A stretch of 64,000 nucleotides of DNA from positions 14,295,928 to 14,359,927 of the forward strand of contig NC_082610.1 of the NCBI RefSeq assembly GCF_030936135.1. The letters run 5' to 3'. A program made the position numbers and the translations under genes. Each line of letters begins with the position of its first letter. The stretch's first letter is position 1. The DNA is from Gavia stellata. Its lineage: Eukaryota > Chordata > Aves > Gaviiformes > Gaviidae. The notes under the pieces were generated by a model. The model was given only the letters and a program-made list of their open reading frames with translations, ran no database searches and had not been told where the DNA came from. Of the stretch, positions 27,603-41,200 are shown piece by piece.

Positions 27603-28454
27603 ATCAAATGATCCATACATGACACACTTAAAAACTCACAGAAACACCCAAGCAAACTTTTAGAAGTTACCAGTGCTATCAAACCTCTATTAGGCTTTCA
27701 GAAACTTTTCCCTATTATTACAGCTATATCTGTGAATAAGTAAAAAACCTACTACTCCATCTACAACCCAACACTCCTGAGATTGTGGCATCCGAGTATA
27801 GCTACACTAACGACAAAAAATTAACACTTGCTTCCATCAACTTGTTGCTGCCTGTGTAGGGGAGGGAGAATCTGGAAAAGGAAAAAATCGCGGGAAAAAT
27901 CTGAGACACAAACATTTAACAGTAGTATCTCGATTTGAAATTAACAGCCATTCCAAGAGACAGGGTTGTTTTGTTTTGAGTGGGTTTTGGTTTTGGTTTT
28001 GGGGGTTTTTTTTCAGCAGAATAGAGGCTGATCACTGGGCAAGCAGAGGGCTTGGGGCAAGAACTCCGGTGTTCCCTTGGCTATACTGTCTTGATTTGGT
28101 GGCAGGGAGAAAGATCAGCATTTTCTTTACAGTTTCTGGGCTTAATTAATTTGCCTGTTATGGCGGTGTGTCCCTGAGGTGGGGGAAGTCTGCTGGAGGG
28201 TGAAGAAGGCAGAGAAAACAACATGAGATTGCCTTCTTTAAAATGAGGGAGGAGGAGGAGGGATTAGCAGAACCCAGAAAACAGGCGCTGCTGGTTTGTG
28301 CAGGGGCTGCAGGCGTGTGCAAATATCCTGCCCCCACCCCCTGCCTGAGACCAAACCATCCCACCGCTGGGCATCCTCTGGTACTCACAGAATTAAAGTT
28401 GATCCCAACAGCAGGAATCTTAACAAAGGGTAGCCATGGAAACAAGGCACTCCT

Positions 28455-28470
28455 AAAAAAAAAAAAAAAA
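28455..28470. repeat. Poly-A run of 16
   Basis: Sixteen consecutive A on the plus strand; no retrogene is recognisable upstream of it. Confidence 0.95.
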
Positions 28471-31400
28471 GGCTTTTCTGCAACATCAAGGGACTCGCTG
28501 GATACACCTCATTTTCTCTCATGCATTTCCATTGTAAACAAGAAAATGAAGCATCTGCAGTTTTAAGATGACATTTGCAAATGACCTGAATCCTTCAAAG
28601 CATTGTCATCACAGATAAGGCACCCAGTTGGAGAAGTAGTGGACACACTTCCAGTGGTCCAGCTTCCTTCCATGGATGCTGGCCTGTGATCAGCGTTGGC
28701 AGTACTCTCACAAAACAAATAAATCTTTAAACAATAAGCTACAGATTAAAAGCCTGAGAGGCTCCCCTGTGACCCATGCAGAAATAAGCATTACAGAGAG
28801 GGCGGGAGACCAGTGGTGCAGAAAGTTAAGTCACTGGAGACACGAGTTCATATTTGATGCATGGGTAGAGGTGAAACGGGCTCAGACACTTCAGGGATTT
28901 GTTCTTACTGCAGCACTCGTGCCCTAGCCATTTCCTCGTGATCAGAGTCCAAGGACTGGAATAGCGGGTGTGCTGCAGGCAGAAAAAACCGAGGTTCAAC
29001 AGAAGCGCTGTGTAGAAATCTGTACTTGGTACCTGCTCTGTCTGTTGTCAAAAGTACCGGTCACCTTGCGTTTAAACACTAGCTACACTAGTGAGATTAG
29101 TGTAATACTAAACCTAGAGTGGATCATTTCTGCCACTCACCAGTGAAGGACATGTACTTCCCCTTCTCCTTATCTCTCTCAGAATCAGATAAAGTGTCTG
29201 CATCTGCTGGTAACCATCCCTCTCAGAAGCGCAACTATATATTCCGAGGGACATCCAGAGGAATACAAGCAGCGTGAGGACATGTGCTGTAATGGACAGT
29301 GCGTATGTAAAGTAAGGTGTGCTGCCCCTGACTTTCCAAAATTAAAAAGGGAAAACATGGGCAGTCCACTCTTAGCTGTCATTGATGGGAAATCAATTCC
29401 ACTCCAGTGTGATCAGAAAAGAAGTACCTGTTCCAAAAAACAGAGGAGTCAGTTGTCATCTTTTTGAAGCTGCTGTTTCTACCGACAGCGCACACAGCAA
29501 AAGAGAGCAACACAAGTCATTTTGGCAGCAGCCAGCCCTACACCGTGACCCGGCTCAGCTCAAAGCACAGGAGAGGAAAAACCCAAACAGAGGTAGAGGC
29601 CTCGAGCAGCAGCGCTCTCCGCTTCTTTCATGCGCACAGACAGTACCATCGCACGCAGCGCCGTCCTCAAGGGAACTGACCATCACACGCACTGACTCCA
29701 GACCTGCTGCTGCTCAGGACCTCAGGTGCATTTGCCTGGTGAAATAAGAATAATTTCATTTAAAATGTACTAATATCTCAAATCCGACTAGCTATGAAAA
29801 AGGAACACTGCCACAGGACTCCTACGTGGTATGAGGCATTGGATAAGTAAAACCAGGTCCCTTTCTATTAAAAACAAAGCAAAAAATAAAGCCAACAATG
29901 TGGGTGCATAAATGGATTTTCCCCTACGGCTGACATGGAATCTAAATTAAACGAAATTGTTTTCATAATTTGCAACCTCTGGTTTCTCCATAATTACGAT
30001 GTTGTGAAATGAGCAGGAACAGCTAGCATATACCCACAGGGAAGAATTACATTTAGTGACCCTATAATGATCCAGGATGAAGAAGATGCAATAACGGAAC
30101 CCACAGTATTCATTAATGAATAAGATCAGTAAGAAAGGAGGAAGCTAGAGTTAATGAATGTATCTAGGATTTTGATGTAGAAGCTGCAGGCAGAAGTAGC
30201 CAACAGCTTTATTCCAGCAATGGTCTTAGCCATAAAGCACTTCATTAAAGGCAATCATCTTCTGAAAATGCCCCAAACTCTCCCCATCTGCAGAAGACTG
30301 GATAAAAAGCTATTTTAAAAATATTTTGCCTTTAAAATACAATGTAAAGAGATGCTATTAGCTATTACACATGAAACATTCTGCTAAAAACTAATCTTAA
30401 CCTCATCTGATTTTAGAGTTGCTACTTCCATTGGTTTTTCCCTTGCACTGCTGAACACTCTTTCTGTTGACCATCGAAATTAAAACAATCCCTCTGTGAT
30501 ACTGTGTTCTTTTTTCATCTGCTATTATTCTAGGCCTGATAAGTGTTTATCAAAAAAAAGTATAAGCAAACCACTAACACAGGTGACTATGGAAAATTAC
30601 AGAATTACAGAAAGTTAGAGGGAATTTCCCTTCCTACACATAATATTCCCTTGTTTCTTTCTCACAACGCCTTGCTCCTTGGAGAATGAGAATATACATA
30701 ACACCAGGTAAAGAGAGGGCAAAAATCATTTGAAGCTTATATTATGGTATCACTCAGATAACCCAGTCACAACTGATAGCACAGCATATCATGGTTCAAA
30801 CATGTCTAGCACATGTTACAGACATACCATCCCTGTCTCCATGAAGCTTATCAGACAATCTAGATAAGATTCAAAACACAATTTTATGGTGGGAAGAGCT
30901 CATCTAGTTAACACAGTGTTCTGGCTAAAGCACAGTTTGAGGGGTACCTTTTGGGAAAGGCAAGTTCCCCTTCGCTGACATGGTTTGCACTAATTAAATT
31001 GCGGTTGCACATTTGCACCTGCGACTGATCTGTACTAACAAAGATTTTGATCTGTGTTCACGCTTTGACATGTAGATACAAAAGCAGAGAATAAACTTTA
31101 GCCTGCTCCAGCATCATTAAAGAATGCAGTATTCCATACGTGCGAACTCTATCCTGCCTACTTAACACTCCTACCTTACAGGATTAAATATACACTTGCT
31201 TCTAGTGAATAATTACATCTGGTATCAAAACTTGATGGTGTACTCTAACTGCTTGATAGAACTTAGGAGAAGGATGAGCATCATAGCTGCCATTTTATTC
31301 CAAGCCCATTGCTGAGCAACTACATAAGAAACCCTTCTCCTTACCCTCAGGGACTAGGCAGCCAGCAGCATTCTGAGCTGCTAGAAAATTATTACTCAGA

Positions 31401-34002
31401 GAATAGTATTCTAAAGAATTTTCTAAAAATTCTTGGTTTTAGAAAATTATTCTTAGAAAATTTGAATTCTTTATTAAAAATAATCTTCTGTCATTACAAA
31501 CAGTATTATAAGCAGCAAACAACTGGATGATTAGCATTTTCATTGTGCATTCAAAAGTCCTCACTGATAACTAAAGAGGGTAAGACTCCCTTTAGAAAAG
31601 TTTAAAGCACATGCCTTTCTTATGTTCAGAGCTACCAACAGAAGTTAATAAATATCTCAGAGACTCATTTCATTCTCTCAGCAATCTGCTAGATGAAGAA
31701 CTGCAAAGCCATTTATTTTGCAAAATCCCATTAGTTTTTGATAAACTCTTTCAGACGAATGGTAATTTTGAATGATTCACCTGAAGAAAATAACGCACCC
31801 ACACTTTCAAAATGCCATTGGGGTGAGGTCAGGCAGAGAATGAGTCTGCCAGTGTAAATGACTGCATTTGTCTCCTGTCAGAGTCCTTCACTTTGGGCAC
31901 AAAAAGTACTTCCATGAGATTACCGGCTTGACAGAGATCGAGAAAACGGATTGATTTTTAATTTTCAGGAAGTTTTCAAGGCATTTAGAATAATAGATCC
32001 TTTTAAAAAGCTTCAGGTGCTCTGAGAGTACGTGGGCCTGTGTGTGCGTGGGGAAGTGCCCCTCCCTGTGGGTTTTACTGATGTAGGAGAATCAAGGACC
32101 ACCCTTCTCCCAGTTATATATTGCTGCATTATGTACATTTGCGAACATTTGTGGCAGTAAACATACAGTACCTGGGTTTCAAAATACAACACAGTCCTTG
32201 GCAGAGACCCCTAATCCCCTTTGGATGAGGGCTGCAATGCTTTTATCTAGAAACAGGATTTCCAGACCAAATCAACCACTATATCTTCCTGAAACACACT
32301 TCTAAAACAAATCAAACATATTCTTTTAAAATTCAACCCTGCATTAACCCTCTTTAGCATATTTGCAAGTGGTACCAAAGGTTGGTTCTAAGGATATCAG
32401 CTAAGGCCTGGCACCAATCCAGCCAGTAATAACTGCTGTCACAACCATGGGTAGTACCTGGCCTGTAGATATTGTAATGAGTGCATTAAAGGGAAAACCA
32501 TTGCCCTCAGATCCATTCCTCCTTGTTCTTCTCTGGCGGGGAGCAATAGCCCAGCCCCGGCCAGCCCTGAGCCTCTCGTGCTCCAGGTGTCAAGATTCCA
32601 TCTCGCTTACGTTTCTAAGCAGCTCTAAGCTGCCTCTGACTGGGACACCAGCAAGCTTCCTTGCCACTTCAGGACCAACCTCTAGCAAATTACAGCCTTC
32701 CTTGTCTGCCTTATCAACGATCTGATGTACTAGACCCAAATCTAGCATTGAAGAAACTTGAATTAACACTCAGTTACCGCACCGCTGACGTTGCAGTGTA
32801 GCTGTGCGTAAGGCTGTATTTCCTTGGACCCAAACTGCAGGGCAGACAAGGATCATCAGTCAGTTATTCTCAAGCTCAGATCCTGTTTTCATCCCATAAC
32901 TCAAATTCTGCATGGAAAGAACTAACACAAGACTCATTTCTTTAAGTAGCTGCTTAAGTTATGAAAGCTGAGGTTTAGTGGAACTGCAGAGACAAGTATC
33001 TTTTGCCCATTCGTAAGTACCAAAATTATCTTCAGCCGCAGGAACATAACGTATATACAAGCAGTCAAACAACAATGCATCGGATTGCCATCGGGCAATC
33101 TACACGATTCAGCTGGATTTTGAAATACTTACATGGAGCTCATCTATGTGAATGGCACCAATTCAGCATACTTTTCAGATGATTAAACTTTATATGATAA
33201 TCTGTAACGTTAGAGCTATATCACATTTAAGACTGTCATCAAAAAACATGAAGAGACAAGTAATTGTAATACCTGCATCACTTACATCACCCACCACACA
33301 AAGGAAAACTTTTATCACATGATACAGACCCACTCCACAACATAACTCTATTATCACTGTCATTCACACTCTCCATGTAGCAGTGTTTTAGGGCAGAAAC
33401 CTTTGTGAATGAGGCACTACCTGGAGTTTAGTATACAGCGTCATTTCTTTAGATGTCATTGCATTTCCAAGCTCCCTATTAATTAAATGCAATTTCAGGT
33501 TACTTTAAAATATATTGTATACTGCAAAACATGAAGTTAAAAAACGACACCTGGAATCCAAATAACTGCAGTGATCAGACACAACATATTCTAGGCTAGC
33601 AAAGTACATATTCCCTTGCTTTGGTAAGATTTGGGCACTTCAATAGTGGAGGACAGCGCCACTGAAGGATTCCTGAACAATTCAGGGATATTAACCTGTT
33701 TCACAAAGGTAGTTATAGCATAGTATCACACAGAGCTAAAGAAATTAACTTCCCCCAGAAGCTCATCATAACCGAATCAATCAGGATCAGCTAAATCTTT
33801 CAAGGGGCATTTAAGAGTTCTTTGGAGGAAGACACAACCCTTTTTCAATGATTATAAAGCCCTTCTGTCTTTCCTTGGGCAAAGTATATGTCAACTTGCA
33901 GATTCTCCTTAAAATAGGAAGATCTGGTCTTCTAGACCTCTCTAAATCAGCTCAGATTTTTGCAACCTGAAGCAACTGAAGCTTGATGCAGAATACTGAG
34001 GC

Positions 34003-34290
34003 ACAGAATCATAGAATAGTTTGGGTTGGAAGGGACCTTTAAAGGTCATCTAGTTCAACCCCGCCGCAGTGAGCAGGGACATCTTCAACTAGATGAGGGT
34101 GCTCAGAGCTCCGTCCAACCTGACCTTGAATGTGTCCAGGGATGGGGCATCTCCCACCTCTCTGGGCAACCTGTGCCATGTTTCACCACCCTCACCGTAA
34201 AACATTCCTTCCTTCTATCTAGTCTGAATCTGCCCTCTTCCAGTTTAAAACCATTACCCCCTGTCCTATTGCTACAGACCCTACTAATAA
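34003..34290 (-). repeat. CR1 LINE 3' end, 5'-truncated
   Basis: On the plus strand the block begins cagaatcatagaatagtttg, then ggttggaagggacc, and continues with ctagttcaacccc, tgtccagggatggggcatct and ccattaccccctgtcctat. This is the reverse complement of the well-known avian CR1 3' region. The insertion is therefore on the minus strand, with its 3' end at the left and its truncation near 34.29 kb, where an AT-rich run starts. Confidence 0.93.
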
Positions 34291-34399
34291 AAAAAAATAA
34301 TAAAAACCTGAGAACCTCGAAGCTCAGCGAATTGGGGGCTGGCTGCCGGGGTCCCTGTATTTATAAAGCCCAGAACAAACAGCAGCCAGGTGGCTTGTG

Positions 34400-34760
34400 A
34401 CATCAGGAGGCCACTGTGATGGGGATGCATGTGGCCAAATAGGGCTGTTCTGGGAGTTGGGGGGCCTGTGGCCTGAAAGATGCCCTCACGTGGGAGAAGC
34501 AAGAGGGTCGGGGGGGCTGAGGGCCCCTTTCCTGGGGATCGCTCCCCTGGGCCCTTCTGCTGCCCCTGGGGCACAGGGACTGCCCTCCACCTCCCCTCCT
34601 GTGCCTGGGCTCCTGCCCACTCCTCATCCTGATTCGAGATGTTCAGGGCTTCCCTGGACGAGATGGTGGCCAGGGCGTTCCAGGAGGGTCGGGGAGGTCC
34701 CTCAAAGGGATGGAGACAGGCACTGGCTACAGCCTTCTAGAAGTGCATTTGGCCCTCTGC
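34400..34760. other. GC-rich island of unknown origin next to a CR1 copy
   Basis: This stretch is much richer in G and C than either side, with runs such as gttggggggcc and ggtcggggggg. Open frames exist on both strands, but their translations (Gly/Pro/Arg-rich) show no domain. It starts about 110 bases beyond the truncated end of the CR1 copy. It could be a remnant of another repeat or a small CpG-poor regulatory island. Confidence 0.4.
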
Positions 34761-35467
34761 ATCCAGGGATGTGCACATGATTTGACATGAACTGTCTTAC
34801 TAGAAAAGGAGCTTCCAAAACTACTGCCTAGCAGATGACAGCAGGACTATTCCATTTGCCCTCTAAAAGCAGCTGTGCCTGTATCTATTAAAGACAAGAC
34901 ATATTGGAAAACGGAGCTAGAAAATAGGCTTTCACTACAACAAACAAGGTGTTGCACAATTCTTTTCATGAAAGGCTGCATGGGAGCAGCAGGACAAGCC
35001 TGCCAACCCTAGCTTTCAATCATTTATCAATTCCCTTTCCTTGGCTCATGGCAAAGGTCCTCTGAAATACACTAGGCTGTCCCTCTTGCAGATTGGTCCT
35101 GCTACTGCTAAACAACACCTCAGGTACCCAAACGTTTATTAGCTTTTGTGCATGTCAAAAACTAGTCTTGCTTTGCTGAGAGCTTACTGTCTTCATATTA
35201 AACCATGGCAAAGTGTAACTCATAGGACAGAGCTGGCAAAGTCTCTGTTCTTCTGCCAGCTAGCTGCTTACCAGCGCTCCTTTGCAACATGTGCATGGCC
35301 GTCCAGTTCCCCATTCTGTCTTGTTGCACTCACCCAGAGCTTTCCTCGCAATCTGACTCAGCTCAGTTACCTGCCCATGTATTGACCAGGAAGAAAGTGG
35401 GGACTGTCGACCAGGTTTTCAGAAACAGAACAGCAACTGAGCTTCCGTACAGAACTTTTCAGCAACA
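34761..35467. other. Intergenic, no feature seen
   Basis: No gene, known repeat or clear regulatory structure was recognised. Confidence 0.5.
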
Positions 35468-35611
35468 GATCTCAGAACACTTCACAAAGGTGGCAGCATA
35501 TCTCCACTTCACAGCTGTGAAACTGAGGCCTGAGGTGATTTCCTGGGCATACGAGAAAAACTGCAGGAATCTGTTTCATTCTCAAGACCTACTCCCGTGT
35601 ACCATCCATTA
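35468..35611 (-). repeat. MIR/CORE-SINE-like remnant, reverse orientation
   Basis: The plus strand reads cttcacaaaggtgg, tctccacttcacagctgtgaaactgaggcctgaggtgatttcctgggc, then a weaker part ending in agacctactcccgtgtacc. The order matches the reverse complement of the MIR-type consensus (cccattttacagatgaggaaactgaggcacagagaggttaagtgacttgccc). Divergence is high, so the copy is ancient. Confidence 0.65.
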
Positions 35612-37847
35612 AATACTGCTATAAACATCCGTTACAAGCTTTAGAAAACATGGTTGCCCCAATTACAAACCCCAATAATTTCCAAGAAAACCAGTAATGC
35701 AAAAATACATTTGTAACAAAAAAGCAAAGGTTAAACAAGAATTGCAGCTTCATTACTTATGTGCTTTAATATATATAACTTGTGAAGTTAGGGACTACTT
35801 TATGCTTCCAGAAATATAAGAATGTATTTGTTAGGGCTTGTATCTTCATGCTCTACAGTAACACATGAGGAATTAGCTGGAACACACACAATTCCCGATT
35901 TTTCACTTAATTAACAAATGCATTCCATAGTCTCACATGATCCGTATTTTCCATAAATAATAAGCTTAACTGATTAACTGATAAATGTCTTCATCTGCTT
36001 TTAGCATCTGCATGCTGCGAGAACAGGTTTCTTTGGCATTCCATACCTCTCTCAAAGTGACAGTGTTTCTACGGCAACGTTCACATTCATTAAGGCTGGA
36101 TATAGTATCAGTGCTGAACTTGTGTGCCTGAAGTGTAAGTGAGAACAGGCGTAGGAAAAAAACACCTGTTCTTACTTACGGAGTAGGCATACAAACCCTG
36201 GAATAATTATATCTCTTGGTAAAGATGCATTAACATAGCGCTACAGGCTTTAAAATACAAGCACTTAAAGAATTGATGGGTCAAACACCTTAAGGTTTTA
36301 ATAGCTTATTTTCTTGCACCTTTATAAAAGACAGTTTGATACGGCATTAAAAAAAAATCTCATATAGGAATCCAAGGCAATTCCTGCTAATCTGAGTAAA
36401 AGGTGAATCTGTTTTCCATGATGGAAACATTTATATTATACAGGTAAACTACAAGAAACAAAATTTCCATTTTGTCAATCACCTTGTTGGTCTCTATATG
36501 CGAGAACGTTAGGAGAGAGATAGCCGCTTGTATCATGGGACAGTAGAGTATGGCACAGGGAGCCAGCTGCCACACTTGGAGTGAAATCGCTCTCTGAGAC
36601 AACCTCTACCAAGTCTACATCGAATGAACCAGAAAAGCAGAATGGTCCTGCACTGGGGTTTTTACAGCACGTAGGTGCTGTCTAAGCAGGTAAACACCTA
36701 TCTGAATGCAACCTAGTAAAGGGGGGAAGCCTGGATTTATAGAAACAGGGGTTTTAGGAGCCGGTGCAGTCAGCAGGACTCTCCCTGGGCACATGTGTAG
36801 GACCTTGCAGGCAGCCTGAATCAGCCAGCGATACATGCTTTGCTGCACGTGCCACCAGTCACAGATTCAAGTGGCCTTTTCTTCTTCTCCACCTAGCTCA
36901 AGTATGGATGAAGGGTGAGCTACAAGATCCTTGAGGATGACATTTCAAAGAACCATAGCTACTGTAGAATAAGAATTCACTCTTTCTCCTTAGGAAAATA
37001 ATACATGTCAATATAGATCTAATTGTAAGGAGCCAGTGAACACCATCACTTTCTATGTGGTGACAACGTCAGCCGTACTAACCAAATAAACTTCAAGCTT
37101 CACTTGCCTCCCAGGCTGGTATCAGATCTGTGCATAACACACAATAAATTATGTGGACCATTTCAAGTTGCAGTTTTCAGATATTAGAAAACTGTGAACA
37201 AGCAGAGATGTTGCATAAGACCTAACAGATCGAAGCCTGGAGCATAACTCCCATCTGGTACAAAGAACTGTACATGTGGTCTTTGTGACAAGATGTCTTA
37301 TCATGTATAGTGGCCTCCTACTGACAGGCACAGGAACAGCCTGAAAGATCTCAGAGCAGGGGATAATGCCTAGAGCAGGCAGCTACTTCTCTGCCAGCAG
37401 CCACTGAATGAAGTAGGAATGACATAGATAAATTAATGGTTGAAGCAAAGCTCAGACCCCAACTTGGAGATCAGCTTTGATTTGGTCTGACCTGTCACCA
37501 TTCTGGTACCGCGTGTCCAGGCTCAGTCTTAACCAGGAATGAAGCTGCCACCAGGTCCTGGTCCCAGGTGCCCATCACACTTGCACACAGACCTAACTGC
37601 TGGAGGTCCTCGCAGCCACATTGCAAATGAGTCATGGAGACAGCGCTCTGATTCACAGCTTCAGCCTGGGTCCCACCAGAAGGAAAACTGCTTTAAGTTC
37701 AGGTGCATGCCACAAGACTACAGCTATAGAGGCAAAGCAGTTTCACAGCTAATTATTAAAACAGATGAACCCAGTAGGTTTTCATTGTGCCCACAGGTCC
37801 CACATTCTTCTCTTTTACAGGTAAAAAAGAAAGTATCCTGCAACAAG
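35612..37847. other. Intergenic, no supported gene
   Basis: No recognisable repeat or exon. An open frame beginning at 37539 runs into the CR1 copy that follows; its first 100 or so codons have no domain and are likely non-coding. Confidence 0.55.
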
Positions 37848-38250
37848 TTGGTGAAGGGTCTGGAGCACAAGTCTTATGAGGAACAGTTGAGAGAGCTGGG
37901 GTTGTTCAGTCTGCAGAAGAGGAGGCTGAGGGAAGACCTTATCACCCTCTACAACTACCTGAAAGGAGGTTGTAGCAAGGTGGGTGCTGGTCTCTTCTCC
38001 CAAGCAACAAGCAATAGGACCAGAGGAAATGACCTCAAGTTGTGCCAGGGGAGGTTTAGACTGGATATTAGGAAAAATTTCTTCACTGAAAGGGTTGTCA
38101 AGCATTGGAACAGGCTGCCCAGGGAGGTGGTTGAGTCACCATCCCTGGAGATATTTAGAAGTGTGGATGAGGCTCTTAAGGACATGATTTAGTGGTGGAC
38201 TTGATGATCTTAAAGGTCTTTTCAACTTAAACGATTCTATGATTCTAAGT
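37848..38250 (+). repeat. CR1 LINE 3' end with an open C-terminal reverse-transcriptase-ORF tail
   Basis: The block begins ggtgaagggtctggagcaca and gives the CR1 ORF2 C-terminal sequence in one frame ([18 protein letters not shown], then [51 protein letters not shown]), ending at a TAG at about 38190. It continues with the CR1 3' block tggacttgatgatcttaaag and ends in acgattctatgattcta. The copy is 5'-truncated; no polymerase core remains, so it cannot move on its own. The frame is intact for about 110 codons, so the copy is fairly young. Confidence 0.92.
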
Positions 38251-41200
38251 TGGGACACCTCTGAAGCGACAATGCCACCCTCCAGAGTGCGAAGGGGCTT
38301 ATGCCTGCACTGCTCATTCACTATTCCTGGCCTCAAAAAAGGAATTTACTGCTAAATGGTATATGCTTGTGCATGTGAACAACCCTTTCATGTGTTTCAG
38401 CAGGCATAGCTCAAAGAGGAAACTGGCCCACTAGCACCACCAAATTCAGTGGATATTGGAAACAATGACAGAATTTAATTTGAAAAAGAATTAAAAGCAG
38501 GGATGCCTATGCAACACATCACGTTAGTTTTGGACAGTACGCGACATCTACAATTGTCAGTAACAAATATTTAAAATCAAGGAAGGAAAAAAAAGGTCAT
38601 GGGGGTCATGGGGAATCTCATCTAGAGTGAATTTTCTACACATTAATAAAATATTTACATATTCTCATATAAGGGATAGCTTAAGGACAACGTAGTGGAA
38701 ATAATTCTTTTTTCTTGTTTCTGAATATGAATGACAGGAGTTACTCTAAAAGATCAGATTAAAATCTCATTGCTGCATTTTGAAATTCAAATGACCATTT
38801 CTGTAAAAGAAAATGGTTTCCTAACCTTTCTAAATATGGAAGTTAGATGTCATTTCCAAACTTTAGAAGTAATTAAAATTAGAAGCATGATAAAAATTCT
38901 TACAACACTTTATGGTATTGTAAAGCCTCAGAAAAAGACAAGACCACATTTTTAATGAAAATGTGCTAGTGTGACCACCTGTTGTAAAAGACTAGACCTT
39001 TGATCAGGTATTACAGGGAAAACATGAAACACCATGAATAAGATGTAGGGACAGTGAGACCCACTAACTCTGCTCTTGTGTTGGGGCCAGGATAACAATA
39101 GGCTTAGTTTGTTCTGCTTCCCCAAATGAAATTCTAGTGAAAGAAAGAGCAAAATAGGGACTTGCAATCCACAGAAACTGCAGATTTCATACCTATATAA
39201 CTGGTTTTGACAACATCCAAATTCATATGACTCATTTATAAAATATCTGCAATCTATAGCTATAAGAATTATGCCAATCCTTCAAAACAAATCACATTTT
39301 TGCTAGCAACTCCATTCTATTCTTGGCAATTATGGATCATACTGATGAAATATACTGCACTGATACGATCAAAAAATGATACACTCAGTTTGGAAAAGGT
39401 TAAAATTACAAGCTACATAATACACAAAAAAATCAGGAGAAATAGCTAGTGAAATAAGATTGGATATTTATGGCTTTGCTCAAAAAAAAAAAAATTGCCT
39501 AGATTAGTATTACAAATGTACAGGCAAAGTCACAATTAGAATTTCCTGTATTTCACCTATATCCCTCTCTTAACGAACTCATTATCATGCCTTTCAAACA
39601 GCAGATCCTCCCTAAGCCAGCTGTATACAGCCAAATCTATCTCATTCTGCTTTAGAAACGTATAATCTCTAGAGAAAAGGCAGTGTTCAAACAGATGTAC
39701 TATATTAGTAATCTGAGCCGTCAGCATCACTGTGCACTGGTTATACATAGCTAGGCAACCTGAAAATACACAAAAAACAACTGAAAGTGATCCCAGGAGT
39801 GGGCCAAAATTACCCTGTATTGCTTTTATGACAAAACCTGCAGCGCATCCTTTACTTTCTTCCTCTTAACACTTTTTTAAAAAAACTCTTATCAAAATTT
39901 CTTATCAGTTGTAAGACAGCACCCCCTGGCGTAGCAACACATGAAAACTTTATAAACTACCTTGATTTGTGACAGGGTGCAGCCAACTGATAGGGATCAC
40001 TACGTAGATTACCCAAGATGTGGATTAACTGGCTGGGTCTTTCCTCAACACTCCAGCTGCAGCTCTGTGCCAAAAAGCACGTGATACAGAGCAAACGCCC
40101 CTCACATGAGGCTTCACATTTCTGAGAGCTGTTAAAGCTGTCTCTACAGAAACCACTTATGAATCTTTTTAAAGCTCAACATACCAACTATGCTCCCTAT
40201 GACCTAATTTATTTTTGTTTTGTCTTACCTACCTTCATGTCATCTTGGGATGACCCCCTCCTGCCCTAGATAACTGAGAGTTGCCTGTATCATGCTTGTC
40301 ATCAGATAAACATTCCTGCTTCTCATGTATTATCTAACTACGACAGAAATATAAATCCTCATTGGGCCCTGAATAAAGAAATCTGGCCCTGACTTGCAGC
40401 AGCTCTACGTTAGGAGCAGAGACATGGGAGAAACCAGCTTCCTGCTATGCCAGCACTGCATTATGCAATGACTTTCGAAAACTTTTAATGGCAAAGCAGC
40501 AAGTTTTCTTGCTCCATTTACACCTACTGGGAATTTATTCCCATTCTTATCCAAGCTTCTGAAATCAGAGTTGTGGAATAACACTACCTTACCCAAGCAT
40601 ACTGTATGCAATATATACTTATTGCTGCTCAGAAAATAGATTAGTAACCTCCTCGTACAAAGTTTTGAACAACACAGCATAGCCACAGCTATACACTAGT
40701 GTTTACTAAGTTTTGCTGCAATGAAAAAGCTGTAAGTGGATGCTAAAGTAGGGTAGTCTGTGTAAGATATTCCTTTGTACATGCAGAACAGGTCTCTAGT
40801 ATGTAGGAAATGTTTTGCATCCTGTTAACGTTGACCAAACACTTCAACAGCAATTACTTAAGGGTTCCAGTTCTCCTTAGAACGGCAATTCTTAAAGTGA
40901 CCAATGGTGTAATCTGTGGTTCTCAGGTCTCCTATTTGCTCACAATTGCTAATACTCACAGAAACAATGATGATCATATATCAACTTTCCTTCTATTTCT
41001 CTTCCCTGGAAGTGGTTGTGACAGTTGTCACAAGTACAGTTTTTTTAAGCAGTGACAAGGGAATGACCACACAGGCCTGCCCAGGAGTGGCTGAAGACCA
41101 GTGGACCACCACTCTCAAATGACACAACTTGAGAATCCTGCCTGTGTCTCTCAGTCGGTCTCTCTTTAGGGCACAAAACCTATTTTAGAAAGAGGTGCTC

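Larger units (their letters stand above)
18661..34002. other. Intergenic, no supported gene
   Basis: Mostly AT-rich DNA without coding signals. It contains a poly-T run, a poly-A run and a GA microsatellite, annotated separately. A run of self-complementary and directly repeated AT-rich sequence lies near 31.38-31.47 kb. Open frames here are short and show no domain that I recognise. Confidence 0.6.
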
